From: Burkholderia cepacia
GTDB taxonomy: Bacteria; Pseudomonadota; Gammaproteobacteria; Burkholderiales; Burkholderiaceae
Reading direction: 5' to 3'
Length of the DNA stretch: 64,000 bases
NCBI RefSeq assembly: GCF_001718835.1
Contig: NZ_CP013443.1
Location: 3,658,001 to 3,722,000 of the forward strand
The notes beneath the pieces were generated by a model, which saw nothing but the letters and a program-made list of their open reading frames with translations, had not been told where the DNA came from and ran no database searches. The position numbers were made by a program, and so were the translations under genes. Shown here piece by piece: positions 1-8,486 of this stretch; the first letter of the stretch is position 1; each line of letters begins with the position of its first letter.

Positions 1-2016
1 CAACATCAGGTAGATGGTCAGCGTCCGGTAGACATCGTCCGCGTTTTGCGCATTGATCTGCGTGCTCAATTCGCTTTCCGCGCGCCGCACGATCTGAGGC
101 AGCAAGGTCTGCTTCAGCAGGCTCAAGTAGGTGGTATCCGATGCCTTGACGATAGCCGGAACGACATAGAGGCCGTAGCGGTACGCACCACCCGGCGCGT
201 CGAGATCGAGGTCGCCGTATCGCGGCAGGTCCCGTGAGCCGTCCAGCAGACCGCCGATCGCGGCCGCCTTCGGCGACTTGTTGTAGGCGGCGGCCCGCGC
301 GGCGAGCGCCGTCGTCTTGCCGGAGATCGCGGTCAGATAGTTCCGATTGTTGTCGTAGCTCACCGTGAGCGAGAACACGAGCCATACGAACAGGGTCGCG
401 GTGAGCAGATGACCGGCCCAGCGCATCGCTCTGAAGCGAATCTCCCACTTCAGGTCTGCGCGGACCAGATGCGCTTCCGGCACGATCACATGCTGGAACA
501 CGTTGCGCAGGAAGAAACTGCGATGCCCCGATACCAGGCCCTCGCCGCGCACCTGCGCAGCCGCGTCGCTGTTCGTGCGCATGCGCGCCAGCTTGCGCCT
601 CAGACGCTGCAGCACCGTCTCGCGATCCGCGGCAATCACCTGATCCGTCTGCTCGGCGCTCGTGAAATACACGCCTCGCAGCGTATTCTGCAACTGCACG
701 TCGTCGTAGCGGGAGTCGAGGAATACGAGATCGAGCAGATCCGTGACCAGCGTCGACAGGCTGCGGAATTCCTGCGCCAGCGGGTACAGCCGCTTGCGGC
801 GATCCCCTTCGTATTCCTCCAGAAAGCGGTTGTTCAGGCCGGCGTCGATCCGCGCTTCGAGCAGCGTCAGCTCGTGCGCGCAGTGGCGCCGCAGCCCGTC
901 GACACTCGCCGCGCCGGACTCGTCGCAGGGCAACGTGAACCCCCATATCTGCGTACGCCCTTCCGCAGTCAGCGACTGGAAATACTCGGTGAAGCCCGGC
1001 AGCAAATCCAGTTTCGTCACGAACACGTATACCGGGAAGCGAATCCCGAGTTGCTGGCGCAGTTCGCCGAGCCGGGCACGCAAGCTCGCGGCGAGCACGG
1101 TGCGTTCGGCGTCCGACCGGTTGACCAGATCGGCGGCGCTGACCGCCAGGATCGCGCCGTTGAGCGGCGCCCGCGGCCGATGCTTGCGCAACTGGCCGAG
1201 CAGTTCCTTCCATTCCGCCGCGTTGACAGCCGTAGCCGACTCGTCCTGCGGATCGTCCTGCTCGACATAGCGGCCCGCGGTGTCGATCAGCACCGCTTCG
1301 TTCGCAAACCACCATTCGCAGTTCGCGGTGCTTGCGATGCCGTGCGCGGACACCGCGCCCATCTGCTCGGTCAGCGGGAATTGCAGGCCTGAACCCAGGA
1401 TCGCGGTCGTCTTGCCGGCCCCCGGCGTGCCCACCATCATGTACCACGGCAACCCGTACAGATGCCGGTCGACCTCGAGCAGGCGACGCCACCCCAGCGT
1501 GCCGCCACGCAGGCGCTTCAACTGCGCGATCGCCTTGGACACCACCATGGCGACCGCGCGCACCTCGTCGCGACCGGCTTCGACCGGCCTGTCGCCTTTC
1601 GGCTGGAGGAAGCGCTTCAGCAGCGCATCGTTCGACCGCAGTGCCTGCCACAACGTGTAGAGGCCGTAGACCATGTAGCAGAAAGCGATCGTCGCGATCA
1701 GCAGGACGCGCACCCAGATCGGCTCGACCGGATGATGGCCGCCCAGCCCGAACAACGGCCCCACGTGCCAGAGCGCGACGCAGAGCGCGATCACCCAGAT
1801 CGGGCTCAGCGGCCATCTCAGCAGGCGCAAGACGAGCAAGCCCACGAGCAGCGCGATCACGATCAAGCGGATCGCGACGCCGGCAAACGGATGCAATTCG
1901 CCGAACGCGAATAGCGGGCCCAGGAACCAGACCGCGACGCACACCAGCAAAACCGCCACGCACGCCAGCATCCGCCACGAGAAAAACCATCGGAAAAGAC
2001 GTTTCAAATAAGACAT
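1..2016 (-). CDS. tssM: T6SS membrane-complex protein TssM (IcmF), N-terminal 672 residues; 3' end outside window
   Basis: TssM spans the inner membrane and joins TssL to the outer-membrane lipoprotein TssJ. Translating the minus strand from the ATG at 2016-2014 gives an open frame to the window edge. Two hydrophobic segments lie within the first 75 residues. A P-loop GTPGAGKTT follows at about residue 195, then a DTAGR-type switch. A third membrane span (GHLLTATLFVWLVFSLTV) lies near residue 532, before the periplasmic part. This is the family's standard layout; full-length members are about 1,100-1,300 residues, so roughly the last 500 are missing. The gene starts 14 bp after the tssL stop and is the last visible gene of the tssB-C-hcp-J-K-L-M operon. 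The Walker A lysine is intact. Confidence 0.93.
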   Translation of the reverse strand, partial: MSYLKRLFRWFFSWRMLACVAVLLVCVAVWFLGPLFAFGELHPFAGVAIRLIVIALLVGLLVLRLLRWPLSPIWVIALCVALWHVGPLFGLGGHHPVEPIWVRVLLIATIAFCYMVYGLYTLWQALRSNDALLKRFLQPKGDRPVEAGRDEVRAVAMVVSKAIAQLKRLRGGTLGWRRLLEVDRHLYGLPWYMMVGTPGAGKTTAILGSGLQFPLTEQMGAVSAHGIASTANCEWWFANEAVLIDTAGRYVEQDDPQDESATAVNAAEWKELLGQLRKHRPRAPLNGAILAVSAADLVNRSDAERTVLAASLRARLGELRQQLGIRFPVYVFVTKLDLLPGFTEYFQSLTAEGRTQIWGFTLPCDESGAASVDGLRRHCAHELTLLEARIDAGLNNRFLEEYEGDRRKRLYPLAQEFRSLSTLVTDLLDLVFLDSRYDDVQLQNTLRGVYFTSAEQTDQVIAADRETVLQRLRRKLARMRTNSDAAAQVRGEGLVSGHRSFFLRNVFQHVIVPEAHLVRADLKWEIRFRAMRWAGHLLTATLFVWLVFSLTVSYDNNRNYLTAISGKTTALAARAAAYNKSPKAAAIGGLLDGSRDLPRYGDLDLDAPGGAYRYGLYVVPAIVKASDTTYLSLLKQTLLPQIVRRAESELSTQINAQNADDVYRTLTIYLML

Positions 2017-2030
2017 GCTGAATTCCGGTG

Positions 2031-3335
2031 CTACAGCGTGACCATGATTTCGACGCGGCGGTTGAGCGCCCGGCCGGCCACCGTGGCGTTGTCGCCAACC
2101 GGCTGGGAGTCGCCCTTGCCGAGCGCGCGGATCCGATCCGCCGGCGTACCGTCCCGCTGAAGGATTTGCGCGACGTACGCGGCGCGCTTTTCCGACAGCA
2201 CGAGGTTGTTCGGGAAAGCCGCGCTGCGGATCGGCTGATTGTCCGTATGCCCGCTCACGAGCACGTTTCCGCCGACGCGCGCGACTTCGCGCGCAACCTT
2301 GTTCAGGATCGGCTCGATCTCCGGCAACACCGTGCTCTGGCCCGACGCGAACATCGAATCGCCCTTGAACACGACGAGACTGCGCCTGTCATCCTCGTCG
2401 ACGGTCAGCAGACCGCGCGCGATCTCGTCCCTCAACAGGTGCGACAGCCGCAGACGCTGCGGCGCAGACGCGAGTCGTTCCTTGCCGATCTCGAGAATCC
2501 GCGTTTCCAGTGCATAGCGCTGGGACAGCAGGTTGTACTGGTAGAACACGAACAGCGCGAACAGCGCGAGCACCGCGCAGGCTGCGGAGGCCCAGACCGG
2601 CACGCTGCGCAACAACGGCAGCCTGCCGGGCGGAGCGCCCCGCCAGTGCGGCGACAGTTCGGGCTGAAGCGCGTCGCGTGCGCCGGTGATGAGCGTCCAC
2701 AACCGCTGGCGAATCTGTTCCAGATAGCGACGCCCGTCGGCCACCACGCTGTAGCGCCCCTCGAATCCGAGACCGAGCACGCGATACAGGATTTCGAGGA
2801 TATCGACGTACTCCTGAGGATCGGTCGCCATCCGGCCGATCAGCAGGAAGAACTTCTCGCCGCCGTCGACTTCACCCTCGAACGTGATCAGCAGGCTTTG
2901 CTCCGCCCATACGCCGCCCCCGCCCCAGCTGGTGCGGTTGGCTGCCTCGTCGAGCGCGGTGCACAGGCAATAGCGAACGACCGCCATGTGCTTCCACGGC
3001 AGATCGGCCTTGTCGCACAACTTCTGGAACAGGCTGACCTCGCGCACGAGCAGGGTTCGCAAGCTGCCGACCGCCTCGGACGTATCGAGCGCGGCAGGCA
3101 TGTCGGCGAGCATCCGGAGCAGCGGCCGCGCCGCTTCGAGCAGCGGATTGCTCGCCGCGAGCACCTCGTCGAGACGTTGCTGGATATCGACGACCGCGTC
3201 GAACTCACCGATGTCGATCGGCTGACGTGGGGCTCCCTTTTCATGGCCGGCGCGCTCCTTCTGCGGCTCGGGTAACGTCCCGGAATCGCTCGCGAGAAAA
3301 TCGAACGCGTCTTTGTCGAACGTAGCCGAGTTCAT
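2031..3335 (-). CDS. tssL: T6SS TssL (DotU/IcmH) with fused C-terminal OmpA peptidoglycan-binding domain
   Basis: Inner-membrane partner of TssM in the T6SS trans-envelope complex, 434 aa. Residues ~45-225 form the cytoplasmic DotU domain (VRYCLCTALDEAAN, then FEGEVDGGEKFF). One membrane span lies at ~248-268 (AACAVLALFALFVFYQYN). An OmpA/MotB-like domain at ~320-434 carries SGHTDNQPIR and GRALNRRVEI, the peptidoglycan-binding signature. This is the 'evolved' long form of TssL, anchored to the cell wall by itself. Its start overlaps the tssK stop by 4 bp (ATGA), so the two are probably translationally coupled. A second, short DotU-like gene lies at 10140-10829. Confidence 0.95.
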   Translation of the reverse strand: MNSATFDKDAFDFLASDSGTLPEPQKERAGHEKGAPRQPIDIGEFDAVVDIQQRLDEVLAASNPLLEAARPLLRMLADMPAALDTSEAVGSLRTLLVREVSLFQKLCDKADLPWKHMAVVRYCLCTALDEAANRTSWGGGGVWAEQSLLITFEGEVDGGEKFFLLIGRMATDPQEYVDILEILYRVLGLGFEGRYSVVADGRRYLEQIRQRLWTLITGARDALQPELSPHWRGAPPGRLPLLRSVPVWASAACAVLALFALFVFYQYNLLSQRYALETRILEIGKERLASAPQRLRLSHLLRDEIARGLLTVDEDDRRSLVVFKGDSMFASGQSTVLPEIEPILNKVAREVARVGGNVLVSGHTDNQPIRSAAFPNNLVLSEKRAAYVAQILQRDGTPADRIRALGKGDSQPVGDNATVAGRALNRRVEIMVTL

Positions 3336-4681
3336 TTATGGCGAACTCCCCACAGTTCGAGCTTCAGTTCGGGGAAGTGGCCGGCGATGTGCATCGCGAG
3401 CCCGCCCTGTTGGGCGATCTGCTCCCAGAACGGCCCACTGCGCGACAACTCGTAGTAAATGTAGTTCGAATTGAACGGAATCTGTCGCGGCGGCACCGGC
3501 AGCGGCACCATCGTGAGCCCCGGCAGATGCGAACGGATCAGCTCGGGCAGACGCTGCGGCTGGCTGATCTTCGTCTGTGACGCGAATTGCTGCTGGAGCA
3601 CGTCCGGCGACATCTGCGCGCCGACCGCGAGCACGAGACTCGAATAGCCCGAGAGTTCGGCCGGCATCACCGCGGCGACACGGATCCCGTGCGGCTGTTC
3701 GGTGAGCGGAATCGGCTGCGCACCACGTATCAGCACCTGGTTGAGCAGGTAATGGACTTCCTCGACGAGCGGCCGGATGCTCGCATACAGCTGCGCATGA
3801 TCGTAGCCGGGCGTCGGCAACGGACGACGGGTCTGCGGACGGACGAACGTCGACAGTTCGCCGGCCATCATTGCAAGCTCTCGATAGAACTCCACGGGCG
3901 GCGTCTCGCGAATCCGGCAGATATGCGCGAGCAGCGGCTCATAGCGATTCAATACCTGCAGCAGCAGGTAATCGGCCACTTCCGCCGCTGCGCCCGCGCG
4001 TCCGTCGCTGCCCGACAGGCGGGTGGCAAGCGCATCGGCGCGCAGCTTCGCCAGGCCATGGAGCTGTGTCGCCCAGTCTCGCAGCAGCGGATCGGCGCCG
4101 TACTGGCTGACCGGCGGAATGTGATCGGTATCGTGCAGCGACACCGAGCCGTCCGCGCGCAATGCCTTGATGCGCGTCAGCGCGATGCCGATCCACGACT
4201 GCGTCAATTCCTTCTCGGGCAGAAGCCGCAGGCGCAAGTTCGCCAATTGCACGGGCTTGGGCCCCTGGCCGATCGTGTTGCTGTCCCGCAGCTCGTTTTC
4301 GAAAGCCAGGTAACGGGCAAGCGAGGCCGTCTGCTCGCGAAACACGGTCTCCTCGGTATTGGGCAGACGCAGCGGGACAGCCAGATAGATCACCTGGTTC
4401 TGGTGCTCGGGCGCGATCGTCAGCGGCGGCGGCGGCGGTGCATGCGCCGGCACGTCGAACGGCGTACCGTCAGGAAACACGCCGGTCCCGCTCTTGAACA
4501 CCAGCTTGCCGAACGCCAGCGACTCGTGATCGATCTCGAACTGGCTGAATCCCCAGAAAAAAGGGCTGAGCGGCGCGGAGCGCTTGTGCGCGAAATGTTC
4601 GAAATAGCGCTCTTGCTGCTGAAACAGCTGTGGAAGCAGGAAAAGGCCTTCGCTCCACACGACCTTGTTATGCCAACTCAT
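3332..4681 (-). CDS. tssK: T6SS baseplate adaptor TssK
   Basis: 449 aa, the normal length for TssK, the cytoplasmic protein that docks the baseplate onto the TssJLM membrane complex. The N-terminus MSWHNKVVWSEGLFLLPQLF is the family hallmark (W-x-E-G-x-F-L-x-P-Q-x-F). The shell, stalk and head regions run without interruption to a typical ending, LKLELWGVRHK. It lies 3 bp from tssJ upstream and overlaps tssL downstream by 4 bp. Nothing looks damaged. Confidence 0.95.
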   Translation of the reverse strand: MSWHNKVVWSEGLFLLPQLFQQQERYFEHFAHKRSAPLSPFFWGFSQFEIDHESLAFGKLVFKSGTGVFPDGTPFDVPAHAPPPPPLTIAPEHQNQVIYLAVPLRLPNTEETVFREQTASLARYLAFENELRDSNTIGQGPKPVQLANLRLRLLPEKELTQSWIGIALTRIKALRADGSVSLHDTDHIPPVSQYGADPLLRDWATQLHGLAKLRADALATRLSGSDGRAGAAAEVADYLLLQVLNRYEPLLAHICRIRETPPVEFYRELAMMAGELSTFVRPQTRRPLPTPGYDHAQLYASIRPLVEEVHYLLNQVLIRGAQPIPLTEQPHGIRVAAVMPAELSGYSSLVLAVGAQMSPDVLQQQFASQTKISQPQRLPELIRSHLPGLTMVPLPVPPRQIPFNSNYIYYELSRSGPFWEQIAQQGGLAMHIAGHFPELKLELWGVRHK

Positions 4682-4684
4682 GAG

Positions 4685-5233
4685 TCAATCCAATTCAGTA
4701 ACAAGAACGGCCCGCTGGCCGACATCCACGTTCAATTTGATTTTCGTGCGCGCCGTCAGCACCCGGAGCCACGCTTCGTCCGGCGGAGGCGGCAAGCGGT
4801 AAGCCCCGCGCCACACCGATTTTCCGAGTTCGCGGTATCCCGCCAGCACGCCGATCGCCGTCGTCGCGGCATTCAGGCGCCGACGAATGTCCCGGACGTC
4901 TCCCGGACGGAGCACGAACTCGTCGATCACGATTGCGTCTTCGCCCAGCACCTTCTTGCTGTCGCTTTGCAGTGAGAAGAAATCGGCGTTGTCGAACGTG
5001 TACGCCGACTTCAACTCATAGATCCGCACCATGATCGGCGCAGGGCGCCCCAGCTCGTCCGGATTGACGCCGTCGCTCACCTTGATCTTCAGATCGAGCG
5101 ACGCCTGCTCCTTTCGGGACGGCATACCTCCACACGCAGCCTGCGACAGACATGACAGCCCGAGCGCGATGCGTTTGATCGCATCACGGCGTGTCTGGCG
5201 CGTCTTCGTGCCGAACGGAAATCGAAAAACCAT
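4685..5233 (-). CDS. tssJ: T6SS outer-membrane lipoprotein TssJ
   Basis: 182 aa from the ATG at 5233. It has a basic N-terminus, a hydrophobic stretch and a lipobox ending at Cys34 (LSCLSQAAC), then a beta-sandwich with DLKIKVSDGVNPD, APIMVRIYELKS and an ending ARTKIKLNVDVGQRAVLVTELD. TssJ is the lipoprotein that holds the periplasmic end of TssM. The frame stays open back to 5338, but that longer start falls inside the 5311-5338 hairpin and would put 35 residues before the signal peptide, so I chose 5233. The exact start is moderately certain; the family call is firm. Confidence 0.88.
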   Translation of the reverse strand: MVFRFPFGTKTRQTRRDAIKRIALGLSCLSQAACGGMPSRKEQASLDLKIKVSDGVNPDELGRPAPIMVRIYELKSAYTFDNADFFSLQSDSKKVLGEDAIVIDEFVLRPGDVRDIRRRLNAATTAIGVLAGYRELGKSVWRGAYRLPPPPDEAWLRVLTARTKIKLNVDVGQRAVLVTELD

Positions 5234-5310
5234 ATGGAAGACCCTGTCGTACCCGAAGCAGCCTTTGACCAGGGCCCCGCGCATTGCGCAAACGCCCTCG
5301 TCAAAGGCCC

Positions 5311-5338
5311 GTGGTTCCGCCGGTGCCGGCGGAACCAC
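5311..5338 (-). terminator. Perfect 13-bp inverted repeat between hcp and tssJ (attenuator/terminator-like)
   Basis: GTGGTTCCGCCGG at 5311-5323 is exactly repeated in inverse at 5326-5338, with TG between, just after the hcp stop at 5360. No T-run follows on the minus strand, so it may be an mRNA-stabilising or attenuating hairpin rather than a full intrinsic terminator. It would allow Hcp, needed in many copies, to be made in excess over the downstream tssJ-M genes. Its reading on RNA level is inference. Confidence 0.6.
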
Positions 5339-5359
5339 CGAAACTACGGGCGTGAGTGC

Positions 5360-5842
5360 TTAAGCAGCGTTCTTCTTGATGTCGAACGTCGCCGTGATTG
5401 CGCCACCGCTGCCGCCCTGCGCGTTCTGCACCACGTATTCCTGCTTGAGGCGCGAGAACGACAGACGGACGATCTCGCGAGGACGCGACTCGTCGGCTGC
5501 GACGCCCGACGGGCTCACCTGCGTCACCAGCACGTCGTTCATCGTCAGCAGGATGTACTCGAGCGGATTCCCACCTGCCTTACGCACCGTGAGCTTCGCT
5601 TCGTCGATGTGCTTGCCCAGCAGACAGTACTGAATCAGGTTCGGGCTCGCCCGGTCGATGAAATGCTCGAATTGCAGATCGTCCACCGTAGCCTTGCCTG
5701 CGCCACCGCCCGAGCCGAGGTGCATGTTCGATTGCTGGCTTACGTTCCACGACCAGCTCAAGACCTCGATTTCGTTCTGGTGAGTGGCATCCTTGGATTC
5801 ACCGTCGATACCGTTGATCTTGAGGAAAATATCGTGTGCCAT
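5360..5842 (-). CDS. hcp: T6SS tube protein Hcp (TssD)
   Basis: 160 aa Hcp-family protein that stacks as hexameric rings to form the inner tube. The start MAHDIFLKINGIDGESKD, the central SVSx-like segment (here GKATVDDLQFEHFIDRASPNL) and the C-terminal EYVVQNAQGGSGGAITATFDIKKN are all family-typical. A clear ribosome site (AAGGAG) sits at the proper distance before the ATG. About 200 bp, with an AT-rich stretch at 5855-5915, separates it from tssC, leaving room for its own promoter. A strong hairpin follows the gene. Confidence 0.96.
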   Translation of the reverse strand: MAHDIFLKINGIDGESKDATHQNEIEVLSWSWNVSQQSNMHLGSGGGAGKATVDDLQFEHFIDRASPNLIQYCLLGKHIDEAKLTVRKAGGNPLEYILLTMNDVLVTQVSPSGVAADESRPREIVRLSFSRLKQEYVVQNAQGGSGGAITATFDIKKNAA

Positions 5843-6040
5843 GGCATCACTCCTTACGTCTTGGTTAAATTTCTAGTACTGCTAATCGATGGATCAGAAA
5901 TATCTATGATGCATCTGACCACCACGCCACCGGCATGCCATCACGCCGGGATTTCCGGGAACGCCGGCCTCCTCGAGGCGATGTCGGTGCGCCTGACGGG
6001 TTTGCCGTTCAGCAGCCGGCCACCGCAGTCGCGCGTACGG
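5843..6040 (-). promoter_or_regulatory. tssC-hcp intergenic region, possible hcp promoter
   Basis: The 198 bp between tssC and hcp contain an AT-rich block at about 5855-5915, unlike the surrounding GC-rich coding DNA, and a GC-rich potential hairpin region at about 5950-6000 near the tssC end. The AT-rich block precedes a good hcp ribosome site, so a dedicated promoter is plausible. No clear -35/-10 pair was fixed by eye. Confidence 0.3.
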
Positions 6041-7540
6041 TCAAGCAGCGGCCTTGACCGACGGAAGCTTCGCGACGAGACGCAGCGACACCGTCAGACC
6101 TTCCAGCTGGAAATGCGGACGGAGGAAGAACTTGGCCTGGTAGTAGCCGGGGTTGCCCTCGACTTCTTCCACGACCACCTCGGCAGCGGCAAGCGGACGA
6201 CGCGCCTTGGTTTCCTGGGACGAGTTGGCAGGATCGGCGTCGACGTAATACATGATCCATTCGTTGAGCCACTGCTGCATTTCGTCGCGTTCCTTGAACG
6301 AGCCGATCTTGTCGCGCACGATGCACTTCAGATAGTGCGCAAAGCGCGAGCACGCGAACAGATATGGCAGGCGCGCGGAAAGGTTCGCGTTCGCCGTCGC
6401 GTCCGGATCGTAGTACTCGGCAGGCTTTTGCAGCGACTGCGCGCCGATGAACGCCGCATAGTCGGTGTTCTTGCGGTGGATCAGCGGGATGAAACCGTTC
6501 TTCGACAGTTCGGCCTCGCGACGATCCGAAATCGCGATCTCGGTGGGGCACTTCATGTCGATCCCGCCGTCGTCCGTCGGGAACGTATGGCACGGCAGGT
6601 TTTCGACGACGCCGCCGCTCTCGACGCCGCGAATCAGCGTGCACCAGCCGTAGTGCTTGAACGAGCGGTTGATGTTGACCGCCATCGCGTAGGCCGCGTT
6701 CGCCCACGTGTACTTGGCGTGATTCGATCCGTCGGTCGATTCCTCGAAATCGAATTCATCGACGGGATTGGTGCGGATGCCGTACGGCAGGCGCGCGAGG
6801 AAGCGCGGCATCGCAAGGCCGACGTAGCGCGAGTCTTCCGAGTTGCGCAGCGAGTTCCAGGGTGCGTACTCCAGATTCTGCGTAAAGATCTTCGTCAGAT
6901 CGCGCGGGTTGGCCAGCTCCTGCCACGACTCCATCTGCAGCACGGACGGCGACGCACCCGTGATGAACGGAGCATGCGCCGCTGCGGCGACCTTGCCGAT
7001 CGACGCCAGCAGATCGACGTCCGGCGGCGTGTGGTCGAAATAGTAGTCGGCGACGAGACAGCCGTAAGGCTCACCGCCCAGCTGCCCGTATTCCTCTTCG
7101 TAGATCTGCTTGAAGAACGGGCTCTGATCCCACGCCACGCCCTTGTATCGCTTCATTGTTCGGCGCAGATCCTCCTTCGACACGTCCATGAAGCGGATTT
7201 TCAGCTTCTCGTCGGTTTCCGTGTTCGTCACGAGGTGATGCAATCCGCGCCACGCGCTTTCCAGCTTCTGAAAATCGTCGTGATGCAGGATCAGGTTGAT
7301 CTGTTCCGACAGTTTGCGATCGATCTCGCCAATGATCGCCTCGATGCTCTTGTAGGCGTCGTCCGACATCGTCACCGAATTCGCCAGCGCCTGTTCGGCC
7401 AGCGTCTTGACGGCGGACTCCACCGCTTCGCGCGCCTGCTCCGTCTTGGGCTTGAACTCGCGCGACAACAGCGCGTTGAAATCCGATTGGGCGCCGAGCT
7501 GCGCCTCGGCAGCGCGCGCCTGCGATTCACGTACAGCCAT
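6041..7540 (-). CDS. tssC: T6SS contractile sheath large subunit TssC (VipB)
   Basis: 499 aa, the usual TssC length. With TssB it forms the contractile sheath around the Hcp tube. Recognisable segments include FKQIYEEEYGQLGGEPYG, PRFLARLPYG and the C-terminal YYQAKFFLRPHFQLEGLTVSLRLVA. I place the start at the ATG at 7540 (MAVRESQARAAEAQ) because AAGGAAG lies just before it; the open frame back to 7591 lacks a ribosome site and overlaps tssB. It follows tssB by 47 bp. Confidence 0.96.
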   Translation of the reverse strand: MAVRESQARAAEAQLGAQSDFNALLSREFKPKTEQAREAVESAVKTLAEQALANSVTMSDDAYKSIEAIIGEIDRKLSEQINLILHHDDFQKLESAWRGLHHLVTNTETDEKLKIRFMDVSKEDLRRTMKRYKGVAWDQSPFFKQIYEEEYGQLGGEPYGCLVADYYFDHTPPDVDLLASIGKVAAAAHAPFITGASPSVLQMESWQELANPRDLTKIFTQNLEYAPWNSLRNSEDSRYVGLAMPRFLARLPYGIRTNPVDEFDFEESTDGSNHAKYTWANAAYAMAVNINRSFKHYGWCTLIRGVESGGVVENLPCHTFPTDDGGIDMKCPTEIAISDRREAELSKNGFIPLIHRKNTDYAAFIGAQSLQKPAEYYDPDATANANLSARLPYLFACSRFAHYLKCIVRDKIGSFKERDEMQQWLNEWIMYYVDADPANSSQETKARRPLAAAEVVVEEVEGNPGYYQAKFFLRPHFQLEGLTVSLRLVAKLPSVKAAA

Positions 7541-7587
7541 TTTCTTCCTTTGCACCAGTGTTAGATCGTGGTTTGCCGCCCGGGGCC

Positions 7588-8127
7588 TCATTGCTGCTCT
7601 TGCGGCTCCAGAGCGTCCGTCTTCCGCACTTCAGGCTTCGGCGCCTTCGCAAGCGCGCTCAGCAGCGCCGGGTCCTGCAGCAACTGGGTGACGAGCGCCT
7701 CCGCGCCCGACTTGCCGTCCATGTACGTCTGCAGATTCGCGAGCTGCGTGCGCGCGTCGAGCAGCTGCGACAGCGCGTCGACATTTTTCGCAATGGCTGC
7801 CGGCGAAAAATCGTCCATGCTCTCGAACGTGATGTCGACCATCAACTGACCGTCGCCGGACAGCGTATTCGGCACCGAAAACGCAACCCGCGGCTTCATC
7901 GCCTTCATGCGCTCGTCGAAGTTGTCGATATCGATGTTGTAAAACTTGCGGTCGCCGACAGCCGGAAGCGACTCCAGCGGCTTTCCGGACAGGTCGGCAA
8001 GCACGCCCATCACGAACGGCAGCTCGACCTTCTTCTCCGAGCCATACACTTCGACGTCGTATTCGATCTGCACGCGCGGCGCACGATTGCGCGCGATGAA
8101 CTTCTGTGCACTGTTGGATATAGCCAT
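7588..8127 (-). CDS. tssB: T6SS contractile sheath small subunit TssB (VipA)
   Basis: 179 aa, first gene of the T6SS operon. Family features are the N-terminal SAQKFIARNRAPRVQIEYDVE, the conserved LPFVMGVLADLSG and a C-terminal helix region with LLDARTQLANLQTYMDGK. Together with TssC it builds the sheath whose contraction drives the tube. Upstream lies a 357-bp AT-rich region that should hold the operon promoter. Confidence 0.96.
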   Translation of the reverse strand: MAISNSAQKFIARNRAPRVQIEYDVEVYGSEKKVELPFVMGVLADLSGKPLESLPAVGDRKFYNIDIDNFDERMKAMKPRVAFSVPNTLSGDGQLMVDITFESMDDFSPAAIAKNVDALSQLLDARTQLANLQTYMDGKSGAEALVTQLLQDPALLSALAKAPKPEVRKTDALEPQEQQ

Positions 8128-8484
8128 AAGCTCTCCAGCGGGATTCCGATTAGGTAAAAATCAATGAGCGAATGCTCGCCCGTTTCGCCTCGTCAGCGTA
8201 AACCGCGCCGATATTACGGTACTCGGCATCATCTTTATATAGGAACAGTACTAAGTTTTACGGCAAAAAATAACGAGATAGGCATCGGCTTAGTAAAAGT
8301 TCTAAAAAATGCGCCACCTGTCTTAAAATGACGACCACTTTTCTCAATGGAGATAAATTTATATTCGGATAAGTCGTGAGATTTCCGCACGTGGACCATC
8401 GAAATGCAGCCAGCGCGGCCACGCAAAACAGATAGGCAGCCACGACGACATCGCGACGCGCTCTGCCAACGCGTCGCGACGTCG
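8128..8484 (-). promoter_or_regulatory. AT-rich regulatory region upstream of tssB
   Basis: This 357-bp gap between the OmpA-family gene (ends 8485) and tssB is strikingly AT-rich from about 8220 to 8380. On the minus strand TTGCCG (8261-8266) and TATATA (8236-8241) are 19 bp apart and could be a sigma-70-type promoter. The spacing is long and the call weak. No sigma-54 GG-N10-GC element was noticed. The far end holds the hairpin described at 8444-8486. Confidence 0.35.
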
Positions 8485-8486
8485 TC
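8444..8486 (-). terminator. Long hairpin at the end of the OmpA-family gene
   Basis: Arms 8444-8460 and 8470-8486 are complementary over 17 positions with a single mismatch, separated by 9 bp; the inner arm overlaps the stop codon at 8485-8487. It marks the end of the fimbrial/DotU/OmpA transcription unit and separates it from tssB. There is no T-run on the minus strand, so a factor-independent terminator is not certain. Confidence 0.55.

Noticed and set aside
5234..7564. 776-aa plus-strand frame antisense to hcp and tssC
   Set aside because: It covers three well-supported minus-strand genes and has no recognisable domain.
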